Under the pieces are notes generated by a model. The model ran no database searches. It worked only from the letters and a program-made list of their open reading frames with translations, and was not told the DNA's origin. From Hyphococcus lacteus (GTDB taxonomy: Bacteria > Pseudomonadota > Alphaproteobacteria > Caulobacterales > Parvularculaceae), in NCBI RefSeq assembly GCF_041058985.1, contig NZ_JBEHZE010000001.1, positions 1,426,001-1,490,000 of the forward strand: DNA of 64,000 bases. Direction: 5' to 3'. Shown piece after piece: positions 1 through 7,930 of this stretch (position 1 is the stretch's first letter; the number at the start of each line of letters is the position of its first letter). A program made the translations under genes and the position numbers.

Positions 1-43
1 CATCTTCTAGAACTTAGGTTTTGGGGATTGCTGAAGCGGGGTG

Positions 44-58
44 CCGCCATCTTGGCGG
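44..58. other. Small hairpin in the leading intergenic stretch
   Basis: The first 154 bases hold no gene. The only structure seen is a 6-bp inverted repeat (CCGCCA/TGGCGG) with a 3-base loop and no T run, so it is not a convincing terminator. It may belong to the 3' region of a gene left of the window. Confidence 0.25.
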
Positions 59-154
59 AGAATTGAATTAACTCTGGCCATTTGCTGGAGAGCGGCTGAA
101 GCGCTGAGCCTGAAACGTTGGGCGTGGCATGGCTAAGAGTAAAAGGGGACGTTT

Positions 155-2050
155 GTGTCTGATCACGAGTCAAAATTTACGGTCTGGGGCTTTGTAAAAG
201 GTTTTGCAAAGCTCATCATTGGTACTTTGCTTTTACTGCAGGGACTAATCGGTTTGGTCGTGCTGCTGTTATTCGTTGGGGTGCTCGTTAGCGTCACAAA
301 TGGTATCGCCGGTAGCGAAGAAGATAAAGTGTCTGTCTCCATTCCCGATGAAGCTGCGCTTGTGCTTGATCCCAACGGAATTCTTGTCGAAATGACCGAG
401 GAAGTGAATCCGTTGGAGGCCATTCAAAGAGAAGCGTACGGCATCAGCGAGCCGACGCAAATCTCCGTTCATGACCTAGTCAAGGTCATTCGAGCCGCCA
501 AAGACGATAAGCGGATTAAGGGGATCGTTCTTGATCTTGGCGCGTTCGGCGCGTCAATGAGTAGCGCCAGTAAATTGCACTATATCAATGACGAATTGAT
601 CAAGTTCAAACAGAGCGGTAAAAAAGTTATTGCGGTTGGTGATTATTATAGCCAAGACCAATATTTGCTGGCTTCGACGGCCGATGAAATTTACATGAAT
701 GATTATGGCAATCTGATTGTATATGGGTATGGGGCATACGGAACATATGTCAAATCGTTCCTCGAAAAGCTAAAAATTACAAGTCATGTTTTTCGGGTAG
801 GAACGTTTAAATCTGCGATCGAGCCATTCATTCGCGATGACATGTCGCCAGCGGCAAAAGAAGCAAACATTGCATATCTTGATGTGTTGTGGCGCGAATA
901 TGCAAACCGAGTGAACTCGGCGCGTGGTTTAGCACCAGGCACGATTGAGAATTATGCAAATAACCTTGGTTCTATCATGTCTAGTGTTGATGGGAATTTC
1001 GCCAAGGCCGCGCTTGAAACCGGTTTGGTTGACGGGTTGCTCTCTCGGGCGGAGATGAATGAGAAACTTGTTGAGCTTTTTGGTGAATCGAAAGACGGCA
1101 AGTCCTACAAAAAAGTTGGCTTCACCCGTTATCTGATGGCCCAACATGGCCCTTCCGATGGTGCAGCACCTAATGTTGCTGTTGTGACTGCTGCGGGCGC
1201 GATCGTCGACGGTGAAGCACCGGTGGGGCGCGCGGTTGGTGGCGATACATTGGCCGCAACACTAAAGAAGGCGCGCGAAGACGATAAGGTTAAAGCAATC
1301 GTCTTGCGTATCGACAGCCCAGGCGGATCTGCGTTCGCATCGGACATTATCCGTGACGAGATTATTGCTCTGAAAGCTGCGGGTAAGCCGGTTGTTGCAT
1401 CTATGGGATCGTTGGCAGCATCTGGCGGATATTGGATTGCGGCGGATGCTGATGAGATTTGGGCGTCTCCCACAACAATCACCGGATCAATCGGTATTTT
1501 CGGCTATTTCAATACATTCGAAAATACAGCAGCGGAGATCGGTGTCTTTGTTGATGGCGTTGGCACAACGACGCTTGCGCCGATGCTTGCGACAGGGATA
1601 GGACCACTGCCGGAGAGCGCCAGCGAAATCATCCAGCTTTCTATCGAAAACGGATATGATCGGTTTTTGACGATTGTTGGGAATGGGCGCGGCCTTGAAA
1701 AGACTTATGTAGATGAAGTTGGGCAGGGCCGAGTATGGATCGGCGAACGCGCAAAAGACCTGCGGCTTGTGGATAATCTCGGGTCTTATGATGATGCGAT
1801 TGTGGCGGCGGCAAAGCTTGCTAAGCTCGATAAATATGACGTCGTTGACCTGCGAGAAAGACGCACGCCATTTGAAATCATCTTAGGGAATCTGTCTGCA
1901 AAGGCTGCGACGAGCTTAGGTTCCGGTAATCCGCAACAATCACAAGGAATGGTGACCAAAATTCTCAAAGCCGTCGAAGATCAGGCGGCATTCTTTGAAG
2001 AGTTTAATGATCCAAATGCAGCTTATGCACGGTGCATCACTTGCGAATAA
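155..2050 (+). CDS. sppA: Signal peptide peptidase SppA, 67K type
   Basis: This is a membrane-bound serine protease of family S49 that degrades signal peptides cleaved from exported proteins. The 631 residues match the long, duplicated SppA form (E. coli is 618). A membrane segment lies at about residues 15-47. The general-base lysine is K219 in RVGTFKSAIEPFIRDDMSP, in the N-terminal repeat. The nucleophile is S423 in SLAASGGYWIAADADEIWAS, in the C-terminal repeat. Both elements of the Ser/Lys dyad are therefore intact. The start is a GTG, with AAAGGGGA about 5 bases upstream. A terminator follows 50 bases after the stop, so the gene looks monocistronic in this window. Confidence 0.95.
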   Translation: MSDHESKFTVWGFVKGFAKLIIGTLLLLQGLIGLVVLLLFVGVLVSVTNGIAGSEEDKVSVSIPDEAALVLDPNGILVEMTEEVNPLEAIQREAYGISEPTQISVHDLVKVIRAAKDDKRIKGIVLDLGAFGASMSSASKLHYINDELIKFKQSGKKVIAVGDYYSQDQYLLASTADEIYMNDYGNLIVYGYGAYGTYVKSFLEKLKITSHVFRVGTFKSAIEPFIRDDMSPAAKEANIAYLDVLWREYANRVNSARGLAPGTIENYANNLGSIMSSVDGNFAKAALETGLVDGLLSRAEMNEKLVELFGESKDGKSYKKVGFTRYLMAQHGPSDGAAPNVAVVTAAGAIVDGEAPVGRAVGGDTLAATLKKAREDDKVKAIVLRIDSPGGSAFASDIIRDEIIALKAAGKPVVASMGSLAASGGYWIAADADEIWASPTTITGSIGIFGYFNTFENTAAEIGVFVDGVGTTTLAPMLATGIGPLPESASEIIQLSIENGYDRFLTIVGNGRGLEKTYVDEVGQGRVWIGERAKDLRLVDNLGSYDDAIVAAAKLAKLDKYDVVDLRERRTPFEIILGNLSAKAATSLGSGNPQQSQGMVTKILKAVEDQAAFFEEFNDPNAAYARCITCE

Positions 2051-2100
2051 GAGCGGCGTAGCTTCCAATACGGCAAGCGATGCAATCTAGCAATTATGGG

Positions 2101-2130
2101 CCGGCGTCGTTAATAAGCGACGCCGGTTTT
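2101..2130 (+). terminator. Intrinsic terminator after sppA
   Basis: A GC-rich inverted repeat (CCGGCGTCG/CGACGCCGG, extendable by a wobble pair and a T-A pair to a 4-base loop) is followed directly by TTTT. The next start codon lies only 5 bases beyond the T run, so the downstream operon probably starts within or just after this hairpin, or depends on readthrough. Confidence 0.8.
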
Positions 2131-2135
2131 CCTTT

Positions 2136-2717
2136 ATGACAGATCTTATGCGCTATGCGGCCAAACTAGAGAATGCGGGCGAGAAGTCGCTACCGCCAGT
2201 CGAAAAATGGAACCCTGAATTTTGCGGGGACATCGACATGGTGATCAAGCGTGACGGCACATGGTTCTATGAGGGATCGCCCATTGGCCGGGCACGGTTA
2301 GTGCGGCTGTTCTCAACCGTGCTTAGGCGCGAGGGGGACCGCCACTTTCTGGTTACCCCAGTTGAGAAGCTTGGTATTCAGGTCGAAGATGCGCCGTTTC
2401 TTGCCGTACTCATGACGCGCGAGGGTACCAATAAAAACCAGACATTGAAATTTACGACAAATGTTGGCGATGAAATTGTGGCAGGGTCAGAGCACCCAAT
2501 TGATTTCCGAAAGCCCTCTACTAATGAGGCGGGGAAACCCTATATCGGTGTACGGGCTGGCCTCGAAGCACTAATCGCACGATCGGTATTTTATGACCTC
2601 GTGGGATTGGCCGAAGTTGAAGACATAAATGGCGAGCCGACATTTGGTGTTTGGTCATCGGGCAAATTTTTTGCGTTCGGACCCGCCGATGAAATTTTTG
2701 GTAAACATTCAGATTGA
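2136..2717 (+). CDS. DUF1285 family protein
   Basis: The protein belongs to the DUF1285 family, common in alphaproteobacteria and of unknown function. The diagnostic stretch WNPEFCGDIDMVIKRDG and the following WFYEGSPIGR are present at about residues 25-51. The length (193 residues) is normal for the family. There is no signal peptide or membrane segment, so it is expected to be cytosolic. An in-frame ATG at 2148 is an alternative start; neither start has a clear Shine-Dalgarno sequence because the sppA terminator is immediately upstream. It is the first gene of a tight operon with the NUDIX hydrolase and CCA transferase. That arrangement is recurrent in alphaproteobacteria, but does not reveal its role. 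Confidence 0.88.
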   Translation: MTDLMRYAAKLENAGEKSLPPVEKWNPEFCGDIDMVIKRDGTWFYEGSPIGRARLVRLFSTVLRREGDRHFLVTPVEKLGIQVEDAPFLAVLMTREGTNKNQTLKFTTNVGDEIVAGSEHPIDFRKPSTNEAGKPYIGVRAGLEALIARSVFYDLVGLAEVEDINGEPTFGVWSSGKFFAFGPADEIFGKHSD

Positions 2718-2725
2718 ATGAAGTG

Positions 2726-3403
2726 ATGAATAGCTCAAGTATTTTTACGCCCGATTCCGCTGACGGAATCACAGCGCGCATTGAAGAGAACTTACGAAGC
2801 GCGTCCCCCGGGCGTGTGCGAGAGCTATTCAGAGAAATAAATCCGCATCTGGTAGGCGAGAAAAAATTCGAAAGTCGGTGGAGCAATAAACGTAAAGAAG
2901 CTTCTGTTCTTGTGCCGCTTATCCGCCGCGAGGATCAGCTAAATGTCGTTATGACGGTACGCTCACCCGATATGCCATCTCACCCAGGTCAGATCAGTTT
3001 TCCTGGCGGTAAAGCCCAGCCTGAGGATGATGGCCCCATAGCGACAGCGTTGCGTGAGGCCCATGAAGAAGTGAATATTGAGCCAGAAGCCGTGCAAGTT
3101 CTAGGCTCTCTTGGTGTTCATATGGGTGGTCTCGGTTTTGCTGTGACGCCGATTGTCGGGCTCGTTGATTCTGCGGCGGCCATGAAACCTTGTCCGCGCG
3201 AAGTGGACGAGATTTTTGAAGTACCGCTCGATTTTATTGCTAATCTGGAAAACCACATCACGGAAGACCGACATCTTGATGGTGTGATGTATAAGATGTA
3301 TGCGGCTCCATACGGACGATATCACATATGGGGGTTAACCGCCGGGATACTTCGTAGCTTTGCAGAATTGGTTCAGGACGCGAAAACCGAGATCGCAAGA
3401 TGA
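2726..3403 (+). CDS. CoA pyrophosphatase-type NUDIX hydrolase
   Basis: This is a NUDIX hydrolase, probably splitting CoA or a CoA derivative into 3',5'-ADP and phosphopantetheine. The UPF0035-type motif (VRSPDMPSHPGQISFPGGK) runs directly into the Nudix box GGKAQPEDDGPIATALREAHEEV at about residues 94-116; this pairing marks the CoA pyrophosphatase subgroup. The usual glycine after REXXEE is asparagine (EEVN). I chose the ATG at 2726. A TTG at 2714 and a GTG at 2723 are in frame and would overlap the DUF1285 stop. The 3' end overlaps the CCA transferase start by 4 bases (ATGA), so translation is probably coupled. The exact substrate is inferred from family membership. Confidence 0.9.
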   Translation: MNSSSIFTPDSADGITARIEENLRSASPGRVRELFREINPHLVGEKKFESRWSNKRKEASVLVPLIRREDQLNVVMTVRSPDMPSHPGQISFPGGKAQPEDDGPIATALREAHEEVNIEPEAVQVLGSLGVHMGGLGFAVTPIVGLVDSAAAMKPCPREVDEIFEVPLDFIANLENHITEDRHLDGVMYKMYAAPYGRYHIWGLTAGILRSFAELVQDAKTEIAR

Positions 3404-4638
3404 TACAATCGGAGCCTCTTGTTCCGTTAACAGACGATCAAAGAAATAATTTTCTTTGGTTGAATGAGCCTCATATAGAAAAAGTAGTGCAGGCGCTTTA
3501 TGCAGCTAAGCCTTTCTCGGTGCGGTTTGTCGGCGGGTGTGTGCGCGATAGTTTGCTTGGGCAAGACCCTAAAGACATAGATGCAGCCACGATTTTGCAA
3601 CCTGACGCGGTAATGCATGCTTTGGAGAGCGCGGGTATTACCTGTGTTCCAACCGGTATAGCGTATGGAACAATCACAGCAATTATTGATCACAAAGCGA
3701 TAGAAATAACGACCTTGCGGACTGATGTTGAAACGGATGGTAGGCACGCAACCGTAGAGTACACTGACGATTGGATGCATGATGCGGTACGGCGAGACTT
3801 CACAATCAATGCGATATACCTAACGCCTGAAGGGGCGATGTTTGACCCAGTCGGTGGGCTAGGTGACCTGAAGAAGAAAAAAGTCAAATTTATTGGTGAT
3901 CCACAGGACCGTATTAAAGAAGACTTTCTTCGTATATTGAGGTTTTTTAGATTTTCGGCGCGATTTTGCACAGAGTTTGATGCGCCGGGGCTGGCAGCTT
4001 GTGCAAAATTACGTGCGGGCATTTCCACTCTCTCTGCAGAGCGAGTGGGTGATGAATTTTCGGCAATCCTTCGGTTGCCGAATGCCGGCATGGCAGTAAG
4101 AAAAATGGTCAGTACGGATGTTTTGAGTGAAATTTGGCAGACAGATCCGAACATAAGTGCCATTGAGAATTTAAAGAACTTGGAGCCGAATTCGCCTGTT
4201 CCGCTGGTGTTGGCAGCGCTATTTGGTGATAAGGGGAATGGAATAGATAAACGGTTACGCCATTCAAATGCGGAAAGAGCGATTAGAGAAAACGCGCTTC
4301 GTGCTGTCCGCCTGGTTTCATCTTCATTAACGGATCAAACGCTTCTCGAATATTCGTATTGTCTTGGTAAAGATGTGCTCGCAGACGGGGTATTGCTTGC
4401 TGCATCAAAATGCGAGATCACGAGTGCTGAATTCGATCAGTTCATGCAAAGCATAGCCAGAATTACAGTGCCCGTTTTCGCTATTTCAGGAAAACATGTT
4501 GTCTCAGCAGGCGTACCAGCTGGGCCGGCAGTTTCAAAAATATTGAAAGCTGTCGAGAAGCGCTGGATTGAGGAGGGGTTTCCGGACGAACAGCGCCAGC
4601 ATGCCTTGTTGATGTCAGCGCTTTCCGGCGAACCTTAA
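3400..4638 (+). CDS. cca: CCA tRNA nucleotidyltransferase
   Basis: The enzyme adds or repairs the 3'-terminal CCA of tRNAs. The polymerase-beta-like head domain shows GGCVRD at residues 45-50 and the metal-binding DID at 59-61. RRDFTINA follows at 131-138, and the RNA-binding neck region EDFLRILRFFRFSARF at about 174-189. The length of 412 residues fits the class II bacterial enzyme without an HD domain. It overlaps the NUDIX gene by ATGA and closes the operon. Since the window's single tRNA gene encodes its own CCA, the role may include repair. A bulged inverted repeat (CAATAG/CTATTG) lies downstream at 4699-4724 without a T run. Confidence 0.93.
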   Translation: MIQSEPLVPLTDDQRNNFLWLNEPHIEKVVQALYAAKPFSVRFVGGCVRDSLLGQDPKDIDAATILQPDAVMHALESAGITCVPTGIAYGTITAIIDHKAIEITTLRTDVETDGRHATVEYTDDWMHDAVRRDFTINAIYLTPEGAMFDPVGGLGDLKKKKVKFIGDPQDRIKEDFLRILRFFRFSARFCTEFDAPGLAACAKLRAGISTLSAERVGDEFSAILRLPNAGMAVRKMVSTDVLSEIWQTDPNISAIENLKNLEPNSPVPLVLAALFGDKGNGIDKRLRHSNAERAIRENALRAVRLVSSSLTDQTLLEYSYCLGKDVLADGVLLAASKCEITSAEFDQFMQSIARITVPVFAISGKHVVSAGVPAGPAVSKILKAVEKRWIEEGFPDEQRQHALLMSALSGEP

Positions 4639-4815
4639 TGACGACCACGACCCGTCTTTATGCTCTAAGTATAGTGTTTAGTGCATTCCCTATTTGACCA
4701 ATAGCACCATGGTGGGCTCTATTGCAGCTATAAAAATGCCAGAAAACTGGGCGTTGCGAGATTTTCAACGATTCCAGTTTCGCAAGTGGGTGATGGAAGC
4801 GAGAGGACAAACGCT

Positions 4816-6423
4816 ATGATGGGTTTGATGATGGATCGGCCGCTTTTGACGACCGAAATCCTGAAACATGCGGTGCGAAATTACAAAGATACGGAAATAG
4901 TCACCCGAACTGTAGAAGGGCCGATTCATCGATATACCATCGGTGACTCGAACCGGCGGATTGCGAAGCTTGCGAATGCGCTGATTGATATGGGGGTTAA
5001 GCCCGGTGACCGCATCGGGGTTATTGGTTGGAACACCCACAGGCAGTTTGAATTATATTACGCCATTGGCGGCATCGGCGCAGTTCTTCATACGGTGAAC
5101 CCGAGATTAGGACCAGAGAATGCAGCTTTTGTCATTAATCATGCTGAAGATGATTTTCTCTTTTATGATACGACGTTTGCGCCATTGGTTGCTGCGCTTA
5201 AACCCTTACTTAAAACCGTAAAACAGTTTTGTGCACTGACGGATAGCGATCATGCGACTGACGATGCATTGATTTATGAGGACCTAATCGCGCCTGCGAA
5301 AGATACATTTGAATGGCCAGACTTTGATGAGAGCACGGCCGTTGCGATGTGTTACACCTCTGGCACGACAGGTGACCCAAAGGGCGTGGTGTATAGTCAT
5401 CGCGCACTCGTGCTTCAGGCATTTGGTAGCGTGTTGCCCACAGCGCTTGGCGTCGTCGAGGGCGACTCTATTCTCCCCGTTGTTCCGATGTTCCATGTTA
5501 ATGCTTGGAATACACCTTATTCGAGCCTTATGGTTGGTTTGAAGCAAGTGTTCCCTGGCCCCCGTTTGGACGGGGAGGGGCTTTATGAATTGCTGGAATC
5601 CGAAAAGGTTACCTATAGTGTTGGTGTGCCAACTGTATGGCTTGGACTGCTCCAATATCTTGAAAAAACAGGCAAGGAACTAACTCATCTAAAGACGGGA
5701 TTGAGCGGCGGGTCGGCTCTTCCTGAAGCATTGATCCGTGGATTTGCGAAATACGATGTGCACTTGCGCCAAGGGTGGGGAATGACCGAAATGTCCCCGA
5801 TCGGCACGGTGAACTCTTTACCGCCTCACATTCAAAAACTTTCCTTTGAAGACCGCATTCCATATGAGTTAAAGGCTGGGCGGGCCCTGCCTTTCGTCGA
5901 TATGCGGATCGTTGATCCGGCAGGAAAAGTGTTGCCGCACGACGGTCAGGCTGATGGTCATCTACAGGTTCGTGGGCCATGGATCGTCGGGGAGTATTAT
6001 AAAGCCACGAGTGAAACGCTGACAGATGATGGTTGGTTTGATACTGGCGACGTTGCCATTATTGACGAGGATGGATTTCTTCAGATTACGGATCGGTCAA
6101 AAGACGTTATTAAAACGGGCGGGGAGTGGGTTTCGTCGATAGAAATCGAAAATGCGGCACAATCGCATCCCGGTGTTGCTCAGGCGGGCGTAATTGGAGT
6201 TTATCATCCGAAATGGCAAGAGCGTCCATTGCTGATCATTGTCAAAAAAGAAGGTCAAAACCCTAGTGCCGAAGAAATCCAAGAATTTCTAAAGGACAAA
6301 ATTGATAAAATTGCTTGGCCTGATGCGGTTGAGTTTGTCGATGAAATTCCATTGGGTGCGACCGGCAAGGTTTTAAAAACAGAACTCCGCAAAGCCTTTA
6401 GAGATTACAAGCTTCCGGTATAA
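4816..6423 (+). CDS. Long/medium-chain acyl-CoA synthetase (AMP-forming)
   Basis: This ligase activates fatty acids to acyl-CoA through an acyl-adenylate. The AMP-binding signature CYTSGTTGDPKGVVYSH is at about residues 178-195. QGWGMTEMSP follows near 317, TGDVAIIDEDG near 412, and the C-terminal catalytic lysine region GATGKVLKTEL near 513. The 535-residue chain starting MMGLMMDRPLL resembles AlkK-type ligases for medium-chain acids. GAGAGGA about 7 bases before the ATG at 4816 supports this start over an upstream GTG at 4786. The gene stands alone between an intergenic region and a shared terminator. It could feed beta-oxidation; substrate chain length cannot be read from the sequence. Confidence 0.93.
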   Translation: MMGLMMDRPLLTTEILKHAVRNYKDTEIVTRTVEGPIHRYTIGDSNRRIAKLANALIDMGVKPGDRIGVIGWNTHRQFELYYAIGGIGAVLHTVNPRLGPENAAFVINHAEDDFLFYDTTFAPLVAALKPLLKTVKQFCALTDSDHATDDALIYEDLIAPAKDTFEWPDFDESTAVAMCYTSGTTGDPKGVVYSHRALVLQAFGSVLPTALGVVEGDSILPVVPMFHVNAWNTPYSSLMVGLKQVFPGPRLDGEGLYELLESEKVTYSVGVPTVWLGLLQYLEKTGKELTHLKTGLSGGSALPEALIRGFAKYDVHLRQGWGMTEMSPIGTVNSLPPHIQKLSFEDRIPYELKAGRALPFVDMRIVDPAGKVLPHDGQADGHLQVRGPWIVGEYYKATSETLTDDGWFDTGDVAIIDEDGFLQITDRSKDVIKTGGEWVSSIEIENAAQSHPGVAQAGVIGVYHPKWQERPLLIIVKKEGQNPSAEEIQEFLKDKIDKIAWPDAVEFVDEIPLGATGKVLKTELRKAFRDYKLPV

Positions 6424-6434
6424 GCCTCATATAG

Positions 6435-6465
6435 AAAAAGCCGTCAGTGTTAAGGCGGCTTTTTT
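6435..6465. terminator. Bidirectional terminator between acyl-CoA ligase and chrR
   Basis: AAAAAGCCG and CGGCTTTTT flank a short loop, giving an A-run, GC stem and T-run that reads as a terminator on both strands. It sits between two convergent genes and can serve both. Confidence 0.85.
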
Positions 6466-6495
6466 ATGCGAAGGTGATTGATTTATTGTCGTCGT

Positions 6496-7179
6496 TCAAA
6501 TTTTGGTTATGGGTTGCAATAAATTCAAAATAGGATTGTCGAAGATCAAAGCACCTTCATCGACCACCAAAGAAATGCAATCTTCACCGTCGTCGTCAAT
6601 GACAGGTTGGTGCATGCATGTTTCATCTTCACAGTGAAGATCGCCGCGGATAAAGCCTTGGCCGTTGACGTGGTACCCCCCTTGAAGAATAAGAGTCCAT
6701 TCTTGTCCACTATGGGAATGAGCGGGTAATTTTAGTCCCGGCTTTGCTTTCAATAGATACAATCTTTCATTTTCCTGCTGGCCAAGAAATGCCCGTTCAA
6801 CACCGGGCCCGCTCTTTTTCCATTTGAGATTAATCTCTGAATTATCCAGAAAGTTTTGTAAGGGGCGAGGTATCCAAGTCGATTGCGACTCGCGGGATGA
6901 GCGCCGTTCAGCATTTTGTGCGCCCTTACTCTGGGTGTCAGAAGGCAATGCCGCCGATAAGCGGTCGAGAAAATCGTCCGACAGTTTTTCGCCCTGTGCG
7001 CTTTCGATAAAAGCACCACCAAGATCGTCCAAGACATTTAGCTTTGCTTTTATCGATGGCTCTATTGCGGACTGACATTCAATCACTAACCGCTTTAGTT
7101 CAGAAAGTGCACCAGATGAATAAGACGCCAGCCATTCTTCACTAGCGGTGTGGCGGGGTGAAATGTTTCTGTTACTCAT
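6496..7179 (-). CDS. ChrR-like anti-sigma factor with cupin domain
   Basis: This is the anti-sigma partner of the adjacent ECF sigma factor, of the ChrR family that restrains RpoE until singlet oxygen or organic peroxide is present. Numbering here counts an in-frame TTG at 7182 as residue 1; from the ATG at 7179 all numbers are one lower. The N-terminal anti-sigma domain (about 10-80) aligns with ChrR, but of the four zinc ligands only H11 is kept. The others are C36, I40 and S43 in place of His, Cys and Cys. The C-terminal cupin keeps its metal site: HSHSGQE plus a later His in CMHQPVI. The gene overlaps the sigma stop by 8 bases (ATGAGTAA), so translation is coupled and stoichiometry likely fixed. 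Family membership is clear; how it binds sigma without a full zinc site is open. Confidence 0.85.
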   Translation of the reverse strand: MSNRNISPRHTASEEWLASYSSGALSELKRLVIECQSAIEPSIKAKLNVLDDLGGAFIESAQGEKLSDDFLDRLSAALPSDTQSKGAQNAERRSSRESQSTWIPRPLQNFLDNSEINLKWKKSGPGVERAFLGQQENERLYLLKAKPGLKLPAHSHSGQEWTLILQGGYHVNGQGFIRGDLHCEDETCMHQPVIDDDGEDCISLVVDEGALIFDNPILNLLQPITKI

Positions 7180-7819
7180 CAAAATACTCCGAGAACTCAG
7201 CTAGGTTTTGCTGCATCTTTTTTAAGGGAGAGCGAATCCGGCTTTTGACGGTGCCCAAGGGAAGCCCGGTCTTTTTTGCGATCTCGCCGTGGGAAAGCCC
7301 TTCAAAGAACGAAAGATATAATAGTTGTTTCTGATCAGTGGGTAGAAGCGCCAGTTGTTTATGGATGGCCACAGATATTTCATTCTGCGCATAATCAGAA
7401 TCCGCTCCGTTAACCGTCGTATCTATGAGTTGGATGAAATCGTCGGGATCAGTGACGTCTATTTTTTTTGACTTTCGCTTGTGATCTATCCAACGATTGC
7501 GTGTGAGTCGGAAAACCCAGGTAGAGAATTTTCCTCGGGTTGGATCAAATTTATGGGCCTTTACCCAAACTGACACCAATACATCCTGAACAATATCTTC
7601 GGCTGTCGAAGGCTCTTCACCTCGGTGGGTTAACCATGATTTGAGGCGTGGCCCATAGTGTAGGGCCAGCGTATCAAGTGCATTCCGATCACGTTCATTG
7701 CGGATGCGACCGATTAATGCCTCATCGGTTTCGCTACGGTTGGGCATGGCTATAACGGCCCCCGAGATCGATGGTCGCGGCCGCATTCCAAGGCGTTGGC
7801 GACTAGATTCTGTAACCAT
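7172..7819 (-). CDS. rpoE: ECF RNA polymerase sigma factor, RpoE/ChrR (ECF11) type
   Basis: This sigma factor is expected to direct a photo-oxidative (singlet oxygen) stress regulon. Region 2 is seen in DIVQDVLVSVWVKAHKFDP and STWVFRLTRNRWIDHKRK. Region 4 shows LSFFEGLSHGEIAKKTGLPLGTVKSRIRS, a helix-turn-helix ending in the typical VKSRI. The length of 215 residues exceeds the usual 180 or so because of a 25-residue N-terminal extension. A strong AGGAG 6 bases before the ATG at 7819 supports this start; M25 is a weaker alternative. It precedes and overlaps the anti-sigma gene. A matching promoter lies directly upstream with its predicted start only about 12 bases before the ATG, so the gene is probably autoregulated. 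Confidence 0.93.
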   Translation of the reverse strand: MVTESSRQRLGMRPRPSISGAVIAMPNRSETDEALIGRIRNERDRNALDTLALHYGPRLKSWLTHRGEEPSTAEDIVQDVLVSVWVKAHKFDPTRGKFSTWVFRLTRNRWIDHKRKSKKIDVTDPDDFIQLIDTTVNGADSDYAQNEISVAIHKQLALLPTDQKQLLYLSFFEGLSHGEIAKKTGLPLGTVKSRIRSPLKKMQQNLAEFSEYFDE

Positions 7820-7837
7820 TCTATTCTCCTATGACTA

Positions 7838-7865
7838 TTTACGGGCCAAGGAGATATTTGGATCA
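7838..7865 (-). promoter_or_regulatory. ECF-type promoter of rpoE-chrR
   Basis: On the minus strand TGATCC (complement of 7860-7865) is followed after exactly 16 bases by CGTAAA (complement of 7838-7843). This matches the TGATCC -35 element and CGTA-containing -10 element known for Rhodobacter-type RpoE promoters. It would make the sigma/anti-sigma operon self-activating. Confidence 0.75.
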
Positions 7866-7877
7866 ATTGATCCAAAT
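7856..7877. repeat. 22-bp perfect palindrome holding two divergent -35 boxes
   Basis: A perfect 22-base inverted repeat centred at 7866/7867 contains GGATCA-AT-TGATCC. Each arm supplies the -35 hexamer of one of two divergent promoters. Besides being a double -35, it could also be a dimeric operator. Confidence 0.8.
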
Positions 7878-7895
7878 GGGCCGCGATAGCGTAGA
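7868..7895 (+). promoter_or_regulatory. ECF-type promoter of the flavoprotein operon
   Basis: TGATCC at 7868-7873 is followed after exactly 16 bases by CGTAGA at 7890-7895, mirroring the rpoE promoter. The predicted transcript starts near 7902, about 30 bases before the flavoprotein ATG. This places the operon in the regulon of the adjacent sigma factor. Confidence 0.75.
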
Positions 7896-7930
7896 ACAGT
7901 GGTATATCAAAAACGGGCATCACAAATTAT

